DNA of 36,058 nucleotides from Bacillota bacterium (GTDB lineage: Bacteria > Bacillota > Sulfobacillia > RBS10-35 > JAJYVN01). The notes below the pieces were generated by a model. The model ran no database searches. It was not told where the DNA came from and saw nothing but the letters and a program-made list of their open reading frames with translations. Of the stretch, positions 7,897 through 16,819 are shown piece after piece. The stretch's first letter is position 1. Each line of letters starts with the position of its first letter. Position numbers and translations under genes: made by a program. Location: positions 1 to 36,058 of the forward strand of contig JAJZMB010000095.1 in assembly GCA_021803205.1 (NCBI GenBank). The letters are read 5' to 3'.

Positions 7897-8886
7897 TCAG
7901 GCCCCAAGCTCCTGAAGCGCGACCGCGCGGCCCTCGCGGGCCGAGCGCATGAAAGCCAGACAGGCGGCAAGACTCATGCGCCCGTCCCCCCCGTCCGTCT
8001 CCGGCACCCGTCCCTCCCGGATGCAGTCCAGGAAGTGCCGCTGCCGGGAAGGCACAGGGGTGGACGCCACCTCGACCACCTCCGACGCGTCCCTTCGCCG
8101 CAGGAGGATCTGTTGCCCGTGCAGGGCAACACCGCCCAGGGTCCCCATGATCCCCACGGAGGCCTCGTTCACAGCCGTGGGCGTCATCGCCAGTTCGGCG
8201 AGCCCGTACCCGTGGTCGAAATTGAGCACCGCCAGATCCAAATCATCCACGGGCAGGTCTTCGGCCACCGACAACGCCCTGCCGTATACACTGCGCACCG
8301 GCCCACCCACCCAGTGCAGCCAGTTGACGATATGGATCTGCTCGAAGAGGCGGCCGCCGGAGTCCTCGGGACGCATGCGCCAGTGCCCCTGGCGGCGCCG
8401 CTCGTCCCAGCCGCGACTCGGGAACACGTGGGAATTGCGCATCCAGCACGTGGCCAACTCGCCGAGTTCACCGTCGCGGAACAGGCGCCACATCGCCCGG
8501 TAGGCGGGATGGAAATGGAAGTTTGTACCGATCTGCAGCACGACCCCCGCAGTGCGACAGGCGGCGATCATGGCGTCCGCGTCCGCAAGGGAGAGCGCGA
8601 TCGGTTTCTCGCAGAAGACGTGCACACCCGCCGCAGCTGCGCGGACGGTCGGTTCGCGATGATACCCCGGGGGCGTGCACACAAACACCACGTCCACGTG
8701 GGGCAGGAGCGCGTCCAGGTCGGGATAGGCGGTGACGCCCCACTCCCGCCCCCTCGCCTCCAGGCGGGCCGGATCGACATCGGTGATGCCCACCAGACGG
8801 ACATCCGATTCACGGGACAGGATCTGGTGGTGATGGCCGGCGATGCCGCCCACGCCCACAATACCGATCCGCAGCAGAGCCGTCAT
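7897..8886 (-). CDS. Gfo/Idh/MocA family NAD(P)-dependent oxidoreductase
   Basis: Oxidises or reduces a sugar, inositol or sugar derivative with NAD(P). The N-terminal Rossmann fold has GIVGVGGIAGHH (about residues 8-19), and the diagnostic CEKPIALS motif is at about 92-99, with the conserved Lys in EKP. The C-terminal alpha/beta domain is complete, giving 329 residues in all. ATG 8886 is chosen over an upstream open frame because GGAGGAG stands eight bases before it. It is followed closely by the beta-propeller gene and preceded by a sulfatase-like gene 144 bases upstream, which supports a joint role in glycan or sugar-acid catabolism. The substrate is unknown. Confidence 0.93.
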   Translation of the reverse strand: MTALLRIGIVGVGGIAGHHHQILSRESDVRLVGITDVDPARLEARGREWGVTAYPDLDALLPHVDVVFVCTPPGYHREPTVRAAAAGVHVFCEKPIALSLADADAMIAACRTAGVVLQIGTNFHFHPAYRAMWRLFRDGELGELATCWMRNSHVFPSRGWDERRRQGHWRMRPEDSGGRLFEQIHIVNWLHWVGGPVRSVYGRALSVAEDLPVDDLDLAVLNFDHGYGLAELAMTPTAVNEASVGIMGTLGGVALHGQQILLRRRDASEVVEVASTPVPSRQRHFLDCIREGRVPETDGGDGRMSLAACLAFMRSAREGRAVALQELGA

Positions 8887-9030
8887 CGGGTCGTCTCCTC
8901 CCACTCCGACCTCCGTCCGGCGCGCGGCCAAAGGCCCGCCGCACCAGCTCCGACGGCCGGATCGTAGAGTTCCGGAACTCCGGGGCGGGAAATCGGAGCG
9001 GCGGATCATCCACGGGCACCGGCACTACGT

Positions 9031-10464
9031 TCAGACAAGATTGCTGCCTTCCCAGCGCTCCCCGGCCTGGGCCCTCTGGCGCCGCACCTCGCGCAGGCCG
9101 CCGGGCGTGGCCGCGAACCCCCGCATGGGAGTGTGGACGAAGCGTGCCGGCAGGGGGGCGCCGAGCAACGCTTCCAGGCGCGACACCTGTCGCGCCACAA
9201 CCTCCGGGTGCTCGGCGGCCACGTCGCGTTCTTCGCGCGGGTCCTGCTGCAGGGAAAACAGCCGTTTGGGAGCAGACGGGTCCTGGGTGTTGAGCAGCAG
9301 GTTCCAGTTCCGGTCGCGCACCGACGCGTACACATCCCAGCCGACGACCACGTGGTCGCGCTCCGGGGCGCGCTCCGGCGCCCACGGCCAGACGACGACG
9401 CCGTCGAGCGGCGGGTGGGGCACGGAAAGCAACTGGAGCAGGGTGGGCACCACATCCTGATTCTGCACCAGCGCCTCGGCGTCATGCCGCCGATCGACGT
9501 CGGGGTGCCGGACCATCCAGTTGATGTGGGTGTTGTACGGGTGCATGCGGGCCCCCGACTTGCCGAACTGGCCCTGGTCCCAGAGCTCGGTGCCGTGGTC
9601 GGACAGGACGGCGACGACCGTGTCCCGGAGCGCCCCGATCCGTTCGAGCCGGTCCATGAAGCGGCCGAAACGCTCGTCCGCGAAGGTGACGTACCCCCGG
9701 TACAGGGCCCTGGTACGCTCGATGTCCCGTGGGTCGGGCTCGGGGCGGTTCGAGCCGCGGTTGAGCGACTGGGGTACGATGTGGTCCTGCAGGCCCTCGC
9801 CTGAGCGGTAGGCGTCGGCGAAGCGGGTGGGCGGGTCCCAGAACTCGTGCGGGGTGAAGGAGTCGACCCACAGGAAGTAGGGAGAGGCGCCCCGCATCCC
9901 CTCCACCCATTCCGCCGCCCGGTCGAGGACCCGGGCCACGAAGTAGTCCTCGTCGTTGCGGCGGTCGCGCGTCTGGTAGAGGTAGGCGGCCGGGCCGAGG
10001 CGGCGGCCGCCGTAGGGTGAGGGCTCCTCCAGCGCCTCGCGGGCAAGGGTGTACGTGTCGCCCTCCTGACCGCGGACGAAGTCCCAGGAGACAAAGCCCC
10101 GGACGAAGTTCATCGTGGCCTTGAAGAGGTGCCAGACGTCGGTCACCAGGCCCGTGGCGTAACCGCGCTGATAGAGGTACTCGGCCAGTGTGGTGTGGTG
10201 CTCTGGGATGGCGTGCCACCCGAGAATGTTCGGGTGGCTGCCGCGGTCGCCGACGTGGTGGCGCCAGGGGTAGCTGCGCATGCCGGTGTGCACGGCACGG
10301 CGGAAGGGAACCGTGGGTAGGCCCTCGCCCCAGGCGTTGTCGTAGACTACGGCCCGCTCGGCGAAGGCGTCGAAGTGGGGCGTGCGGCAGAGGTCGGTCG
10401 TCAGGGCGTCGCGGCGGAGGGTGCCGAAGCAGAACACGATCAGGTTGAGCTTGGGGCTCGGCAT
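9031..10464 (-). CDS. Sulfatase-fold hydrolase lacking the formylglycine cysteine (Thr type)
   Basis: A 477-residue alkaline phosphatase superfamily protein, by its overall layout and the C-terminal SDHGTELWDQGQFGKSG metal and substrate segment. At the site where sulfatases have Cys-x-Pro-Ser-Arg it reads GLPTVPFRRAVHTG: Thr51 replaces Cys, with Pro53 and Arg55 kept. The N-terminal metal site is also unusual, FCFGTLRRD instead of an Asp-Asp pair. It therefore cannot be matured by the usual formylglycine enzyme and may be a phosphatase, phosphodiesterase or other hydrolase using Thr, or an inactive homologue. It shares the LPTxPxR pattern and a PHExWDPP segment with the gene at 16820. ATG 10464 has GGGAGG seven bases upstream. 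No signal peptide is obvious. Confidence 0.85.
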   Translation of the reverse strand: MPSPKLNLIVFCFGTLRRDALTTDLCRTPHFDAFAERAVVYDNAWGEGLPTVPFRRAVHTGMRSYPWRHHVGDRGSHPNILGWHAIPEHHTTLAEYLYQRGYATGLVTDVWHLFKATMNFVRGFVSWDFVRGQEGDTYTLAREALEEPSPYGGRRLGPAAYLYQTRDRRNDEDYFVARVLDRAAEWVEGMRGASPYFLWVDSFTPHEFWDPPTRFADAYRSGEGLQDHIVPQSLNRGSNRPEPDPRDIERTRALYRGYVTFADERFGRFMDRLERIGALRDTVVAVLSDHGTELWDQGQFGKSGARMHPYNTHINWMVRHPDVDRRHDAEALVQNQDVVPTLLQLLSVPHPPLDGVVVWPWAPERAPERDHVVVGWDVYASVRDRNWNLLLNTQDPSAPKRLFSLQQDPREERDVAAEHPEVVARQVSRLEALLGAPLPARFVHTPMRGFAATPGGLREVRRQRAQAGERWEGSNLV

Positions 10465-10657
10465 GGCGGCGCCTCCCTTTCCCTTCGTTCAATGCCAGGG
10501 CGCGGGCACGGCCCTGGGCGACCGGGAACGGAACGGGGTCACCGGGCCCGGACACGGACCAGGCGCAGGACCAGCACCCCGTGCCTCCATTCCCCTGTCG
10601 CACCCGCACGCCTGCCGGCCGCCCGGGCGGTCAGCGGCCGCCCGGGCGGCACACCGG
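10465..10657. other. Short gap between two leftward sulfatase genes
   Basis: It holds the ribosome binding site of the downstream gene and a GC-rich inverted segment near 10610-10650 (GCCGCCCGGGCGG-type repeats). No gene or clear promoter was recognised. Confidence 0.4.
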
Positions 10658-12106
10658 TCAACCCTCACCCTCGAAGGGGTTGGTGCCGTCGCCGATCTCG
10701 GCCCGCAGCCGGCGCAGTTCGGCCCGCAGTTCCGCGACAACCGGGGCATACCCCGGGTCATGGTAGACGTTGTGCAGTTCCTGCGGGTCGCTCTGCAGAT
10801 CGAACAATTCCCACTCCTGCGGCTCCGGCTGCGACTCGTAATAGTAGATCAGCTTGTAGCGCTCGGTGCGGACGCCGTAGTGGGCGTAGACGTTGTGGTG
10901 GGCCAGGTGCATGAAGTAGCGGTAATACATCGACCGCTGCCAGTTCGGCTCCTCTTCTCCGCGCAGCACGCGGCGCAGGCTGCGGCCCTGCATCTCCGGC
11001 GGGACGGACAATCCCGCGTAATCGAGGAACGTCGGCCCGAAGTCGACGTTTAGGGCGAAGCGGGCATCCGTGCGGCCCTGCGGGATCTCGCGCGGATAGC
11101 GGGCCAGAAACGGCATGCGCAGCGATTCCTCGTAGAAGAAACGCTTGTCGTACCAGCCGTGGTCCCCCAGGAAGAACCCCTGGTCCGAGGTGTAGACCAC
11201 CAGCGTATCCTCGGCCAGCCCCTCGGCGTCCAGGTATTGCAGGAGCCGGCCGACGTTGTCGTCCACTGAGGCGACGCAACGCAGATAGTCCTTGATGTAG
11301 CGCTGATACTTCCACGCCCGCAACTGCTCCGGCGGCAGATCGGGGGCCGGACCCTTCAGGTCCCGATCCGTCAGGTCGCGGTCCACGCGCATCCGGGCCG
11401 CCGCGGCCGCCCGTCCCCGGTCGCTGTAGTCGTCGTTCAGGGTCGGCGGCTCGGGGATGTCGACGTCCTCGTACAGGTGCGCGTGCTTGGCGTCGGGTTC
11501 CCACGGACGGTGCGGAGCCTTGTGGTGGCACATCAGCAGGAACGGGCGTGCGGGATCGCGCCGCCGGAGCCATTCCAGGGAGAGATCGGTGATGACGTCG
11601 GTGGCGTAGCCGGGATGGACGGTCCGCCCGGTCGCCTCGATGAGCACTGGATCGTAATAGGCGCCCTGCCCCGGAAGCACGTTCCAATAGTCGAAACCGG
11701 TCGGGTCGTGGATCCCCCCGTGCCCGAGGTGCCACTTACCCACAATGGCCGTCTGGTATCCGGCCTGCTGCAGGAGTTGCGGAAACGTGAGCATGCGCCC
11801 GTCGAAGCGGTCGTCCAGCGTGAGCACACCGTTTCTGTGGCTGTATGTCCCCGAGAGGATCGTCGCTCGGCTGGGCGCGCAGATGGAATTGGTACAGAAG
11901 CAGTTGTCCAGCCGAACCCCGCCCGCCGCGATGCGGTCGAGATGCGGCGTGGTGTTGATCCGGCTGCCATAGGCACCGATGGCATGTGCCGCGTGGTCGT
12001 CGCTCATGATGAAGAGGATGTTCGGCCTGTGTCGGGCTATTTTGGACCCCGCCCTTCTTCGCGCCCGCCCGCGACGGGCCGCCGCGCCAGGTTCGCGACG
12101 GCCCAT
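10658..12106 (-). CDS. Sulfatase (formylglycine type)
   Basis: Hydrolyses a sulfate ester, probably on a sugar. The active-site motif is CAPSR (Cys76-Arg80), the substrate for formylglycine conversion. The first metal site SDDH is at residues 35-38 and the second has TSDQGFFLGDHGWYDKR. GKWHLGHGG follows the pattern of arylsulfatase A-like enzymes. The C-terminal part ends with the WELFDLQSDPQELHN segment typical of bacterial polysaccharide sulfatases. The start is uncertain: ATG 12106 adds an Arg/Ala-rich stretch of about 25 residues without a good ribosome binding site; GAAGAAGGGCGGGG lies just before the conserved part but no standard start codon follows it. It is divergent from the sulfatase at 12460. 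Confidence 0.92.
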   Translation of the reverse strand: MGRREPGAAARRGRARRRAGSKIARHRPNILFIMSDDHAAHAIGAYGSRINTTPHLDRIAAGGVRLDNCFCTNSICAPSRATILSGTYSHRNGVLTLDDRFDGRMLTFPQLLQQAGYQTAIVGKWHLGHGGIHDPTGFDYWNVLPGQGAYYDPVLIEATGRTVHPGYATDVITDLSLEWLRRRDPARPFLLMCHHKAPHRPWEPDAKHAHLYEDVDIPEPPTLNDDYSDRGRAAAAARMRVDRDLTDRDLKGPAPDLPPEQLRAWKYQRYIKDYLRCVASVDDNVGRLLQYLDAEGLAEDTLVVYTSDQGFFLGDHGWYDKRFFYEESLRMPFLARYPREIPQGRTDARFALNVDFGPTFLDYAGLSVPPEMQGRSLRRVLRGEEEPNWQRSMYYRYFMHLAHHNVYAHYGVRTERYKLIYYYESQPEPQEWELFDLQSDPQELHNVYHDPGYAPVVAELRAELRRLRAEIGDGTNPFEGEG

Positions 12107-12459
12107 TCGAGCACGGTGCGCCCGAATCTAATCACAATGTGCGGTCTTGGGCACCGGGCGGCATGATCCTGCCGCCGGGAGTCCGAAGTATGACCAAGAC
12201 GGCACTTCACCCGCGCGCGGACCCTGGACCGGCGATTGGACGGCCGGTGGCGCAGCGAAGCAGACGACGGGAGTCTCCGGTCACCGTCCTGGGCCGCGCG
12301 CCCGTACGGGGCCGTCCACCCGGCGGCAGACATGCCGGGAATCGGAGGCCGGGGTGAGGTGGAGGGTCCGGCGGGCTCCAACGGCACGGGCGGCCCGGTG
12401 CCCGTGCGCATCGCGGCGGAGCATGCCGCAGTCCACAGCAGGAGGGTGGGAGAAGCCCG
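12107..12459. other. Divergent intergenic region between two sulfatase genes
   Basis: It should hold the control region of both diverging genes. I see a short hairpin around 12160-12182 (GGCGGCA, loop, TGCCGCC) and an AT-richer patch with TTAGATT on the minus strand near 12125-12132. No confident promoter can be assigned in either direction. Confidence 0.4.
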
Positions 12460-14070
12460 GTGCCTACCGACGCTCGTCCGAACTTCCTTTGGATCTCCCT
12501 GGAGGACACAAGCCCGCGCTTCGGTTGCTACGGCGACCCGGTCGCGCGCACACCCAACATCGATCGGCTGGCCGCCAGCGGAAGGCGCTGGCCCCTGGCC
12601 TTCTCCACGGCGGGCGTGTGCGCGCCCAGCCGGTCGGCGATCATCACCGGCATGTATCAGACCTCGATCGGCACGCACCACATGCGCACCACGCACACCA
12701 ACGCCAACGCCCGGGAACTGCCGACGCCCTACTCGGCGGTCCCGCCGGCCTATGTCAAGACCTTCACGGAGTACCTGCGCGCCGCCGGTTACTACTGCAC
12801 CAACAACGCCAAGACGGACTACCAGTTCGCGCCGCCGTTCACCGCCTGGGACGAATGCGGTGCGCAGGCCCACTGGCGCCACCGCGATCCGGGGCAACCC
12901 TTCTTCGCCGTGTTCAACCCGACGATGACCCATGAGAGCGGGATGTGGCCGCGGGAGGGCCGTACCCTGGTCACCGACCCCGCACGGGTAGTGCTGCCGC
13001 CCTACCTGCCGGACACACTCAAGGCCAGGGAGGCGCTGGCGCGCCACTACGACAACCTCGCCGCCGCCGATCAGCGCGTCGGCGAGATCCTCGGGGAGTT
13101 GGAAGCCGATGGCCTCGCCGGGAACACCGTGGTCTTTGTCTGGAGCGACCACGGGGAGGGCCTGCCCCGCGGCAAGCGCTGGCCCTACGACGCCGGCATC
13201 CGCATCCCGCTGATCGTGCGCCGGCCCGGCGAACCGACGCCAGGCACCGCCGCGGACGAACTGGTCAGTCTGATCGACCTCGGGCCGACGGTGCTATCCC
13301 TGGCAGGGGTGCCCCTGCCCCGGCACCTGCAGGGTCGACCCTTTCTGGGCGAGCAGGCCGCGCCGCGCGAGTATGTCTACGCATCCCGGGACCGGCACGA
13401 CGAGGCCTATGACATGGTGCGGGCGGTGCGGGACCGGCGCTTCAAGTACATGCGCCACTTCTTCCCGGATCAGCCCTATCTCTCCTGGATCCCCTATCGC
13501 AACCGTCATCCGGTGATGCAGGAGGTGTGGCGCCTATACGCCGAGGGCGGCCTGACGGAGACGCAGCGGCTGTTCCTCGCCGGGCGGCGCCCGCCTGAGG
13601 AATTGTACGACACGGTTTCCGACCCCTACGAGGTCCACAATCTGGCGGGGGATCCCGCACATGCGGCGACGCTGGAGCGCCTGCGCGGCGCCCTGGACGC
13701 ATGGCGGGCCACCTACGGCGACCTCGGAGACGTCCCGGAGACCGAGATGGTCGCCCGGATGTGGCCGGGAGGCATCCAGCCGCAGACGGCCCCACCCCTG
13801 TTCATCACCCTCGGGCCGACCAGCCTCGGCATCGAACCCGTGCCCGCCGGGGGCGGGAGTTTCACGGCCCCGCTGCTGCTGCAAATGCACTGCGCCACGC
13901 AGGGCGCCTCGATCGCGTACGCCACCGGTGCCGAGGGAGCGCCCCGCTGGCGCCTATACAGCGGCCCGCTGCGCCTGCCGCCGGGAACAACCGTGGTGCG
14001 CGCCCGGGCCAACCGCATCGGCTACCGCGACAGCGAGGAGAGAGTGGCCACGTTCGAGGTCGGAGGCTGA
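12460..14070 (+). CDS. Sulfatase (formylglycine type) with C-terminal chitobiase/hexosaminidase-like domain
   Basis: A 536-residue sulfatase. The metal site is SLEDTS (Glu15-Asp16), the formylglycine motif is CAPSR (Cys54-Arg58), and the second metal segment is VWSDHGEGLPRGKRW. From about residue 435 an extra domain follows, with GASIAYATG and the end pattern LPPGTTVVRARANRIGY. This matches the Ig/FN3-like CHB_HEX_C domain that is usually found after chitobiases and in other glycan-acting enzymes; it may help bind sugar. The GTG start at 12460 has GGGAGA seven bases before it. The enzyme is probably part of a rightward pair with 14113 (42 bases apart). No secretion signal is evident. Confidence 0.93.
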   Translation: MPTDARPNFLWISLEDTSPRFGCYGDPVARTPNIDRLAASGRRWPLAFSTAGVCAPSRSAIITGMYQTSIGTHHMRTTHTNANARELPTPYSAVPPAYVKTFTEYLRAAGYYCTNNAKTDYQFAPPFTAWDECGAQAHWRHRDPGQPFFAVFNPTMTHESGMWPREGRTLVTDPARVVLPPYLPDTLKAREALARHYDNLAAADQRVGEILGELEADGLAGNTVVFVWSDHGEGLPRGKRWPYDAGIRIPLIVRRPGEPTPGTAADELVSLIDLGPTVLSLAGVPLPRHLQGRPFLGEQAAPREYVYASRDRHDEAYDMVRAVRDRRFKYMRHFFPDQPYLSWIPYRNRHPVMQEVWRLYAEGGLTETQRLFLAGRRPPEELYDTVSDPYEVHNLAGDPAHAATLERLRGALDAWRATYGDLGDVPETEMVARMWPGGIQPQTAPPLFITLGPTSLGIEPVPAGGGSFTAPLLLQMHCATQGASIAYATGAEGAPRWRLYSGPLRLPPGTTVVRARANRIGYRDSEERVATFEVGG

Positions 14071-14112
14071 GGGCCGAGCCGGACCGTGGTCCCAGGGAGA
14101 GGAAGGTGTCCT

Positions 14113-15429
14113 TTGTACAACGTCATCTATATGCACACGCACGACCTGGGCCGGTACATCCAGCCATACGGCCACGCGGTCCCGACGCCCAACCTGCTCC
14201 AACTGGCCGGGGAGGGGACGCTCTTCCGTCATGCGTACTCCGCCGCGCCGACCTGCTCTCCGAGCCGGGCGGCCATGCTCACCGGCATGTCCGCGCACGG
14301 CTGCGGCATGACGGGGCTGGTGAACAGAGGATTCGGGCTCAGCCAAACCGGCCGGCAGCGGCATCTGGCCGGCTTCCTCGGCAGCCACGGCTACGAGACG
14401 GTCCTCTGCGGAGTGCAGCATGAGTGCCCGGCCGGCGAGGTGACGGGCCTTGGTTACCAGAAGACGCTCGCGGCGGACAGATCGGCGGGCGAACCCCGGG
14501 ACATCGGCCTGGCCCGCGCGGCGGCGGATTACATCCGCTCGGCCCCGGCACAGCCGTTCTATCTGGCCTTCGGGATGTCCAGCACCCACCGGGAGTTCCC
14601 GCGCCTGGATCCCGGCATCGATCCGGATCACGTCCTGCCGCCCCTCCCCCTGTATGACAACGCGCAGAACCGGGAGGACATGGCACGCTTCATCCTCGGC
14701 GCGGGCGTCGTGGACCGCTGCGCGGGCCTGGTGCTGGAGGCGCTGCGCGACACGGGCCTTCACCGGAACACCGTCGTCGTGTTCACCACCGACCACGGCA
14801 TCGCGTTCCCCCACATGAAGTGCAACCTCTACGACACCGGCATCGGCGTGGCCCTGATTCTGCGCTATCCGGGAAACCCGTGCGCCGGACGGGCGACGGA
14901 CGCGCTGGTTTCGCAACTGGACCTCTACCCGACCCTCTGCGCGTTGAACGGCATCGATCCGCCGGAATGGCTGGAGGGCACGTCTCTTCTGCCGCTGCTG
15001 CGCGGCGAACGCGAGCAGGTGCGCGCCGAAGCCTTCGCCGAGGTGAGTTATCACGCGGCGTACGAGCCGATGCGCTGCGTGCGCACCGAGCGATACAAGC
15101 TCATCCGCCGGTACGGCGGTGTCGAACGCACGGTGCCGGCCAACATCGACGACGGGCCGGCCAAGAGCTTCCTGGTAGCGCACGGGTTGCTGGACGAGGT
15201 GCGGCCCGCCGAGATGCTCTTCGATCTGTACCTCGACCCCGTCGAACGAGTGAACCGCACGGACGACCCCGGCTATGCGGCGGTGCGTGAGGATCTCACC
15301 GGCCGGCTGCAGAACTGGATGGAGGAGACGGGCGACCCCCTGCTCTTTGGGGCGGCGGTGCCGCGTCCCGCACGTGCGCGGATCAACACGCGCACGTGCC
15401 TCAGTCCGCAGACGCCGGACTGGGAGTGA
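14113..15429 (+). CDS. Sulfatase (formylglycine type), heparan N-sulfatase-like
   Basis: The N-terminus VIYMHTHDLGRYIQPYG is characteristic of the N-sulfoglucosamine sulfohydrolase-like sulfatases, with HD as the first metal site (His10, Asp11). The active site is CSPSR (Cys48-Arg52), and TTDHGIAFPHMKCN gives the second metal site. It likely removes sulfate from an amino sugar or related glycan, but substrate cannot be proven. TTG 14113 is chosen because GAGAGGAAGG lies about seven bases before it and the family begins at this point; an in-frame upstream start at 14086 lacks support. It follows the previous sulfatase closely and converges with the sulfatase at 15477. Confidence 0.92.
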   Translation: MYNVIYMHTHDLGRYIQPYGHAVPTPNLLQLAGEGTLFRHAYSAAPTCSPSRAAMLTGMSAHGCGMTGLVNRGFGLSQTGRQRHLAGFLGSHGYETVLCGVQHECPAGEVTGLGYQKTLAADRSAGEPRDIGLARAAADYIRSAPAQPFYLAFGMSSTHREFPRLDPGIDPDHVLPPLPLYDNAQNREDMARFILGAGVVDRCAGLVLEALRDTGLHRNTVVVFTTDHGIAFPHMKCNLYDTGIGVALILRYPGNPCAGRATDALVSQLDLYPTLCALNGIDPPEWLEGTSLLPLLRGEREQVRAEAFAEVSYHAAYEPMRCVRTERYKLIRRYGGVERTVPANIDDGPAKSFLVAHGLLDEVRPAEMLFDLYLDPVERVNRTDDPGYAAVREDLTGRLQNWMEETGDPLLFGAAVPRPARARINTRTCLSPQTPDWE

Positions 15430-15476
15430 GGGGGGGGGCTTGCGGGGGGGGGGCAGCGGCCGTCCCCCCCGTATCC
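15430..15476. terminator. G-run/C-run hairpin between convergent sulfatase genes
   Basis: Only 47 bases separate the two stop codons. They contain runs of nine to ten G and a later run of seven C (GGGGGGG, about ten bases, CCCCCCC) that can form a strong stem. It has no T-tract, so its role as a shared 3' end is inferred from position. Confidence 0.45.
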
Positions 15477-16700
15477 TCACACCGGCCCCGCTGCCCGCGC
15501 GCGGTCCGCGCGTAGGTCCGCGTCGAACGCCGCCATCATGGCCCGCAAGCGCTCCACCACGTCGGGGTGGCGATCGGCCAGGTTGTACGACTCGGAGGGA
15601 TCCAGGGCGAGGTCGAACAGTTGGGGCATCTGGCTGCGGTCCTTGCCCTCCCCCCCGCGCGCCACGTGCAGCTTAAACCGGCCAGCCCGCACCGCGTTGA
15701 GGCTGTCCCCCGTGTAGAAGTACAGGGCGTCATGCGGCGATGTCCCCCGGCCGCGCAAGAGCGGCCCGATATCCCTGCCGTCAATGACCCGATCCAGTGG
15801 CGGTGTCCCCCCGGCAAAGGCCACAAGGGTGGGCAGCATATCCGGAAAGGCGGCCGGCTCGGCGCACACGGCGCCAGCGGGAATCTGGGCGGGCCACCGC
15901 GCCACGAACGGCATCCGCACACCGCCCTCGTACACCTCGAACTTGCGTCCACGCAGGCCGCCCGTGCTCCCCTCAAACCACGGGCCGTTGTCGCTGGTGA
16001 CGATGACCAGCGTGTCGTCCTCGATCCCCAGCACACGCAACTCGTCAAGGAGCCGGCCCAGATGCGCGTCGATGCATTCGATCGTATCGCCGTAGATGCC
16101 GGCGGCCGACCGCCCGCGGAAGGCCGGTTCCACGTGCAACGGGATGTGCGGCATCGTGTGCGCGAGGTAGACGAAGAAGGGACCGTCGCGATGCGCGCGG
16201 ATGAAATCGATGGCCTCATCCGTGTAACGACGGGTGAGGGTGGCCTGATCCACCGTCTCCTCCAGCACCTGCTGGTCCCTGTAGAGGTGGAGCGGATGCA
16301 TGTCGTTACTGTAGAGCAGACCGAAGAAGCGGTCGAAGCCGTGGCGGCACGGGTGGTGCTCCGGACGGCAGCCCAGGTGCCACTTGCCCAGGCCGCACGT
16401 CGCGTAGCCGAGTGGCCGGAGACAGTCCGCCACCGTCCGCTCGGCATCCGTCAGCCCGATCGTATCCCGCGGGAACAGCACGCGTGGCAACCCGACCCGC
16501 TGGGCGTACCGGCCCGTGAGCAGGCCGCAGCGCGACGGGGTGCACACCGGTGCCACCGAGTACATGTGGGTGAAGCGCACGCCGCGCGCGGCCACGGCAT
16601 CCATGTGCGGCGTCCGGACGGGGGTGGGCCCGTAGCAGCCCATGTCCCCGTAGCCCATGTCGTCCATCAGCACCAGGATCACGTTCGGCGCGCGGGACAT
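15477..16700 (-). CDS. Arylsulfatase A-like sulfatase (formylglycine type)
   Basis: The most canonical of the six: LMDDMGYGD (Asp13, Asp14), CTPSR (Cys53-Arg57), GKWHLG, HTMPHIPLH and VTSDNGPWFEG are all classic arylsulfatase A/N-acetylgalactosamine-6-sulfatase motifs. It should hydrolyse sulfate esters of aryl or sugar compounds after formylglycine maturation. ATG 16700 has GAAGGAGG eight bases upstream. It lies 119 bases after the Thr-type gene at 16820 on the same strand and is probably co-transcribed with it. There is no N-terminal signal peptide, which is unusual for this family and suggests cytoplasmic action on imported oligosaccharides. Confidence 0.95.
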   Translation of the reverse strand: MSRAPNVILVLMDDMGYGDMGCYGPTPVRTPHMDAVAARGVRFTHMYSVAPVCTPSRCGLLTGRYAQRVGLPRVLFPRDTIGLTDAERTVADCLRPLGYATCGLGKWHLGCRPEHHPCRHGFDRFFGLLYSNDMHPLHLYRDQQVLEETVDQATLTRRYTDEAIDFIRAHRDGPFFVYLAHTMPHIPLHVEPAFRGRSAAGIYGDTIECIDAHLGRLLDELRVLGIEDDTLVIVTSDNGPWFEGSTGGLRGRKFEVYEGGVRMPFVARWPAQIPAGAVCAEPAAFPDMLPTLVAFAGGTPPLDRVIDGRDIGPLLRGRGTSPHDALYFYTGDSLNAVRAGRFKLHVARGGEGKDRSQMPQLFDLALDPSESYNLADRHPDVVERLRAMMAAFDADLRADRARAAGPV

Positions 16701-16819
16701 GCACGCGGCCTCCTTCGGGCATCTGGCCGGTCGACCCGGCCGATGCGGAACCCGGATGCGAGGGGCGCGGACCGGGGCCGACCCTCTCCCGGTCCACGCG
16801 TCCGCCGCGGAAGTGAGCT

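Noticed and set aside
13954..15480. 508-residue open frame on the minus strand
   Set aside because: Antisense to the sulfatase at 14113; the composition is that of a mirrored GC-rich gene.
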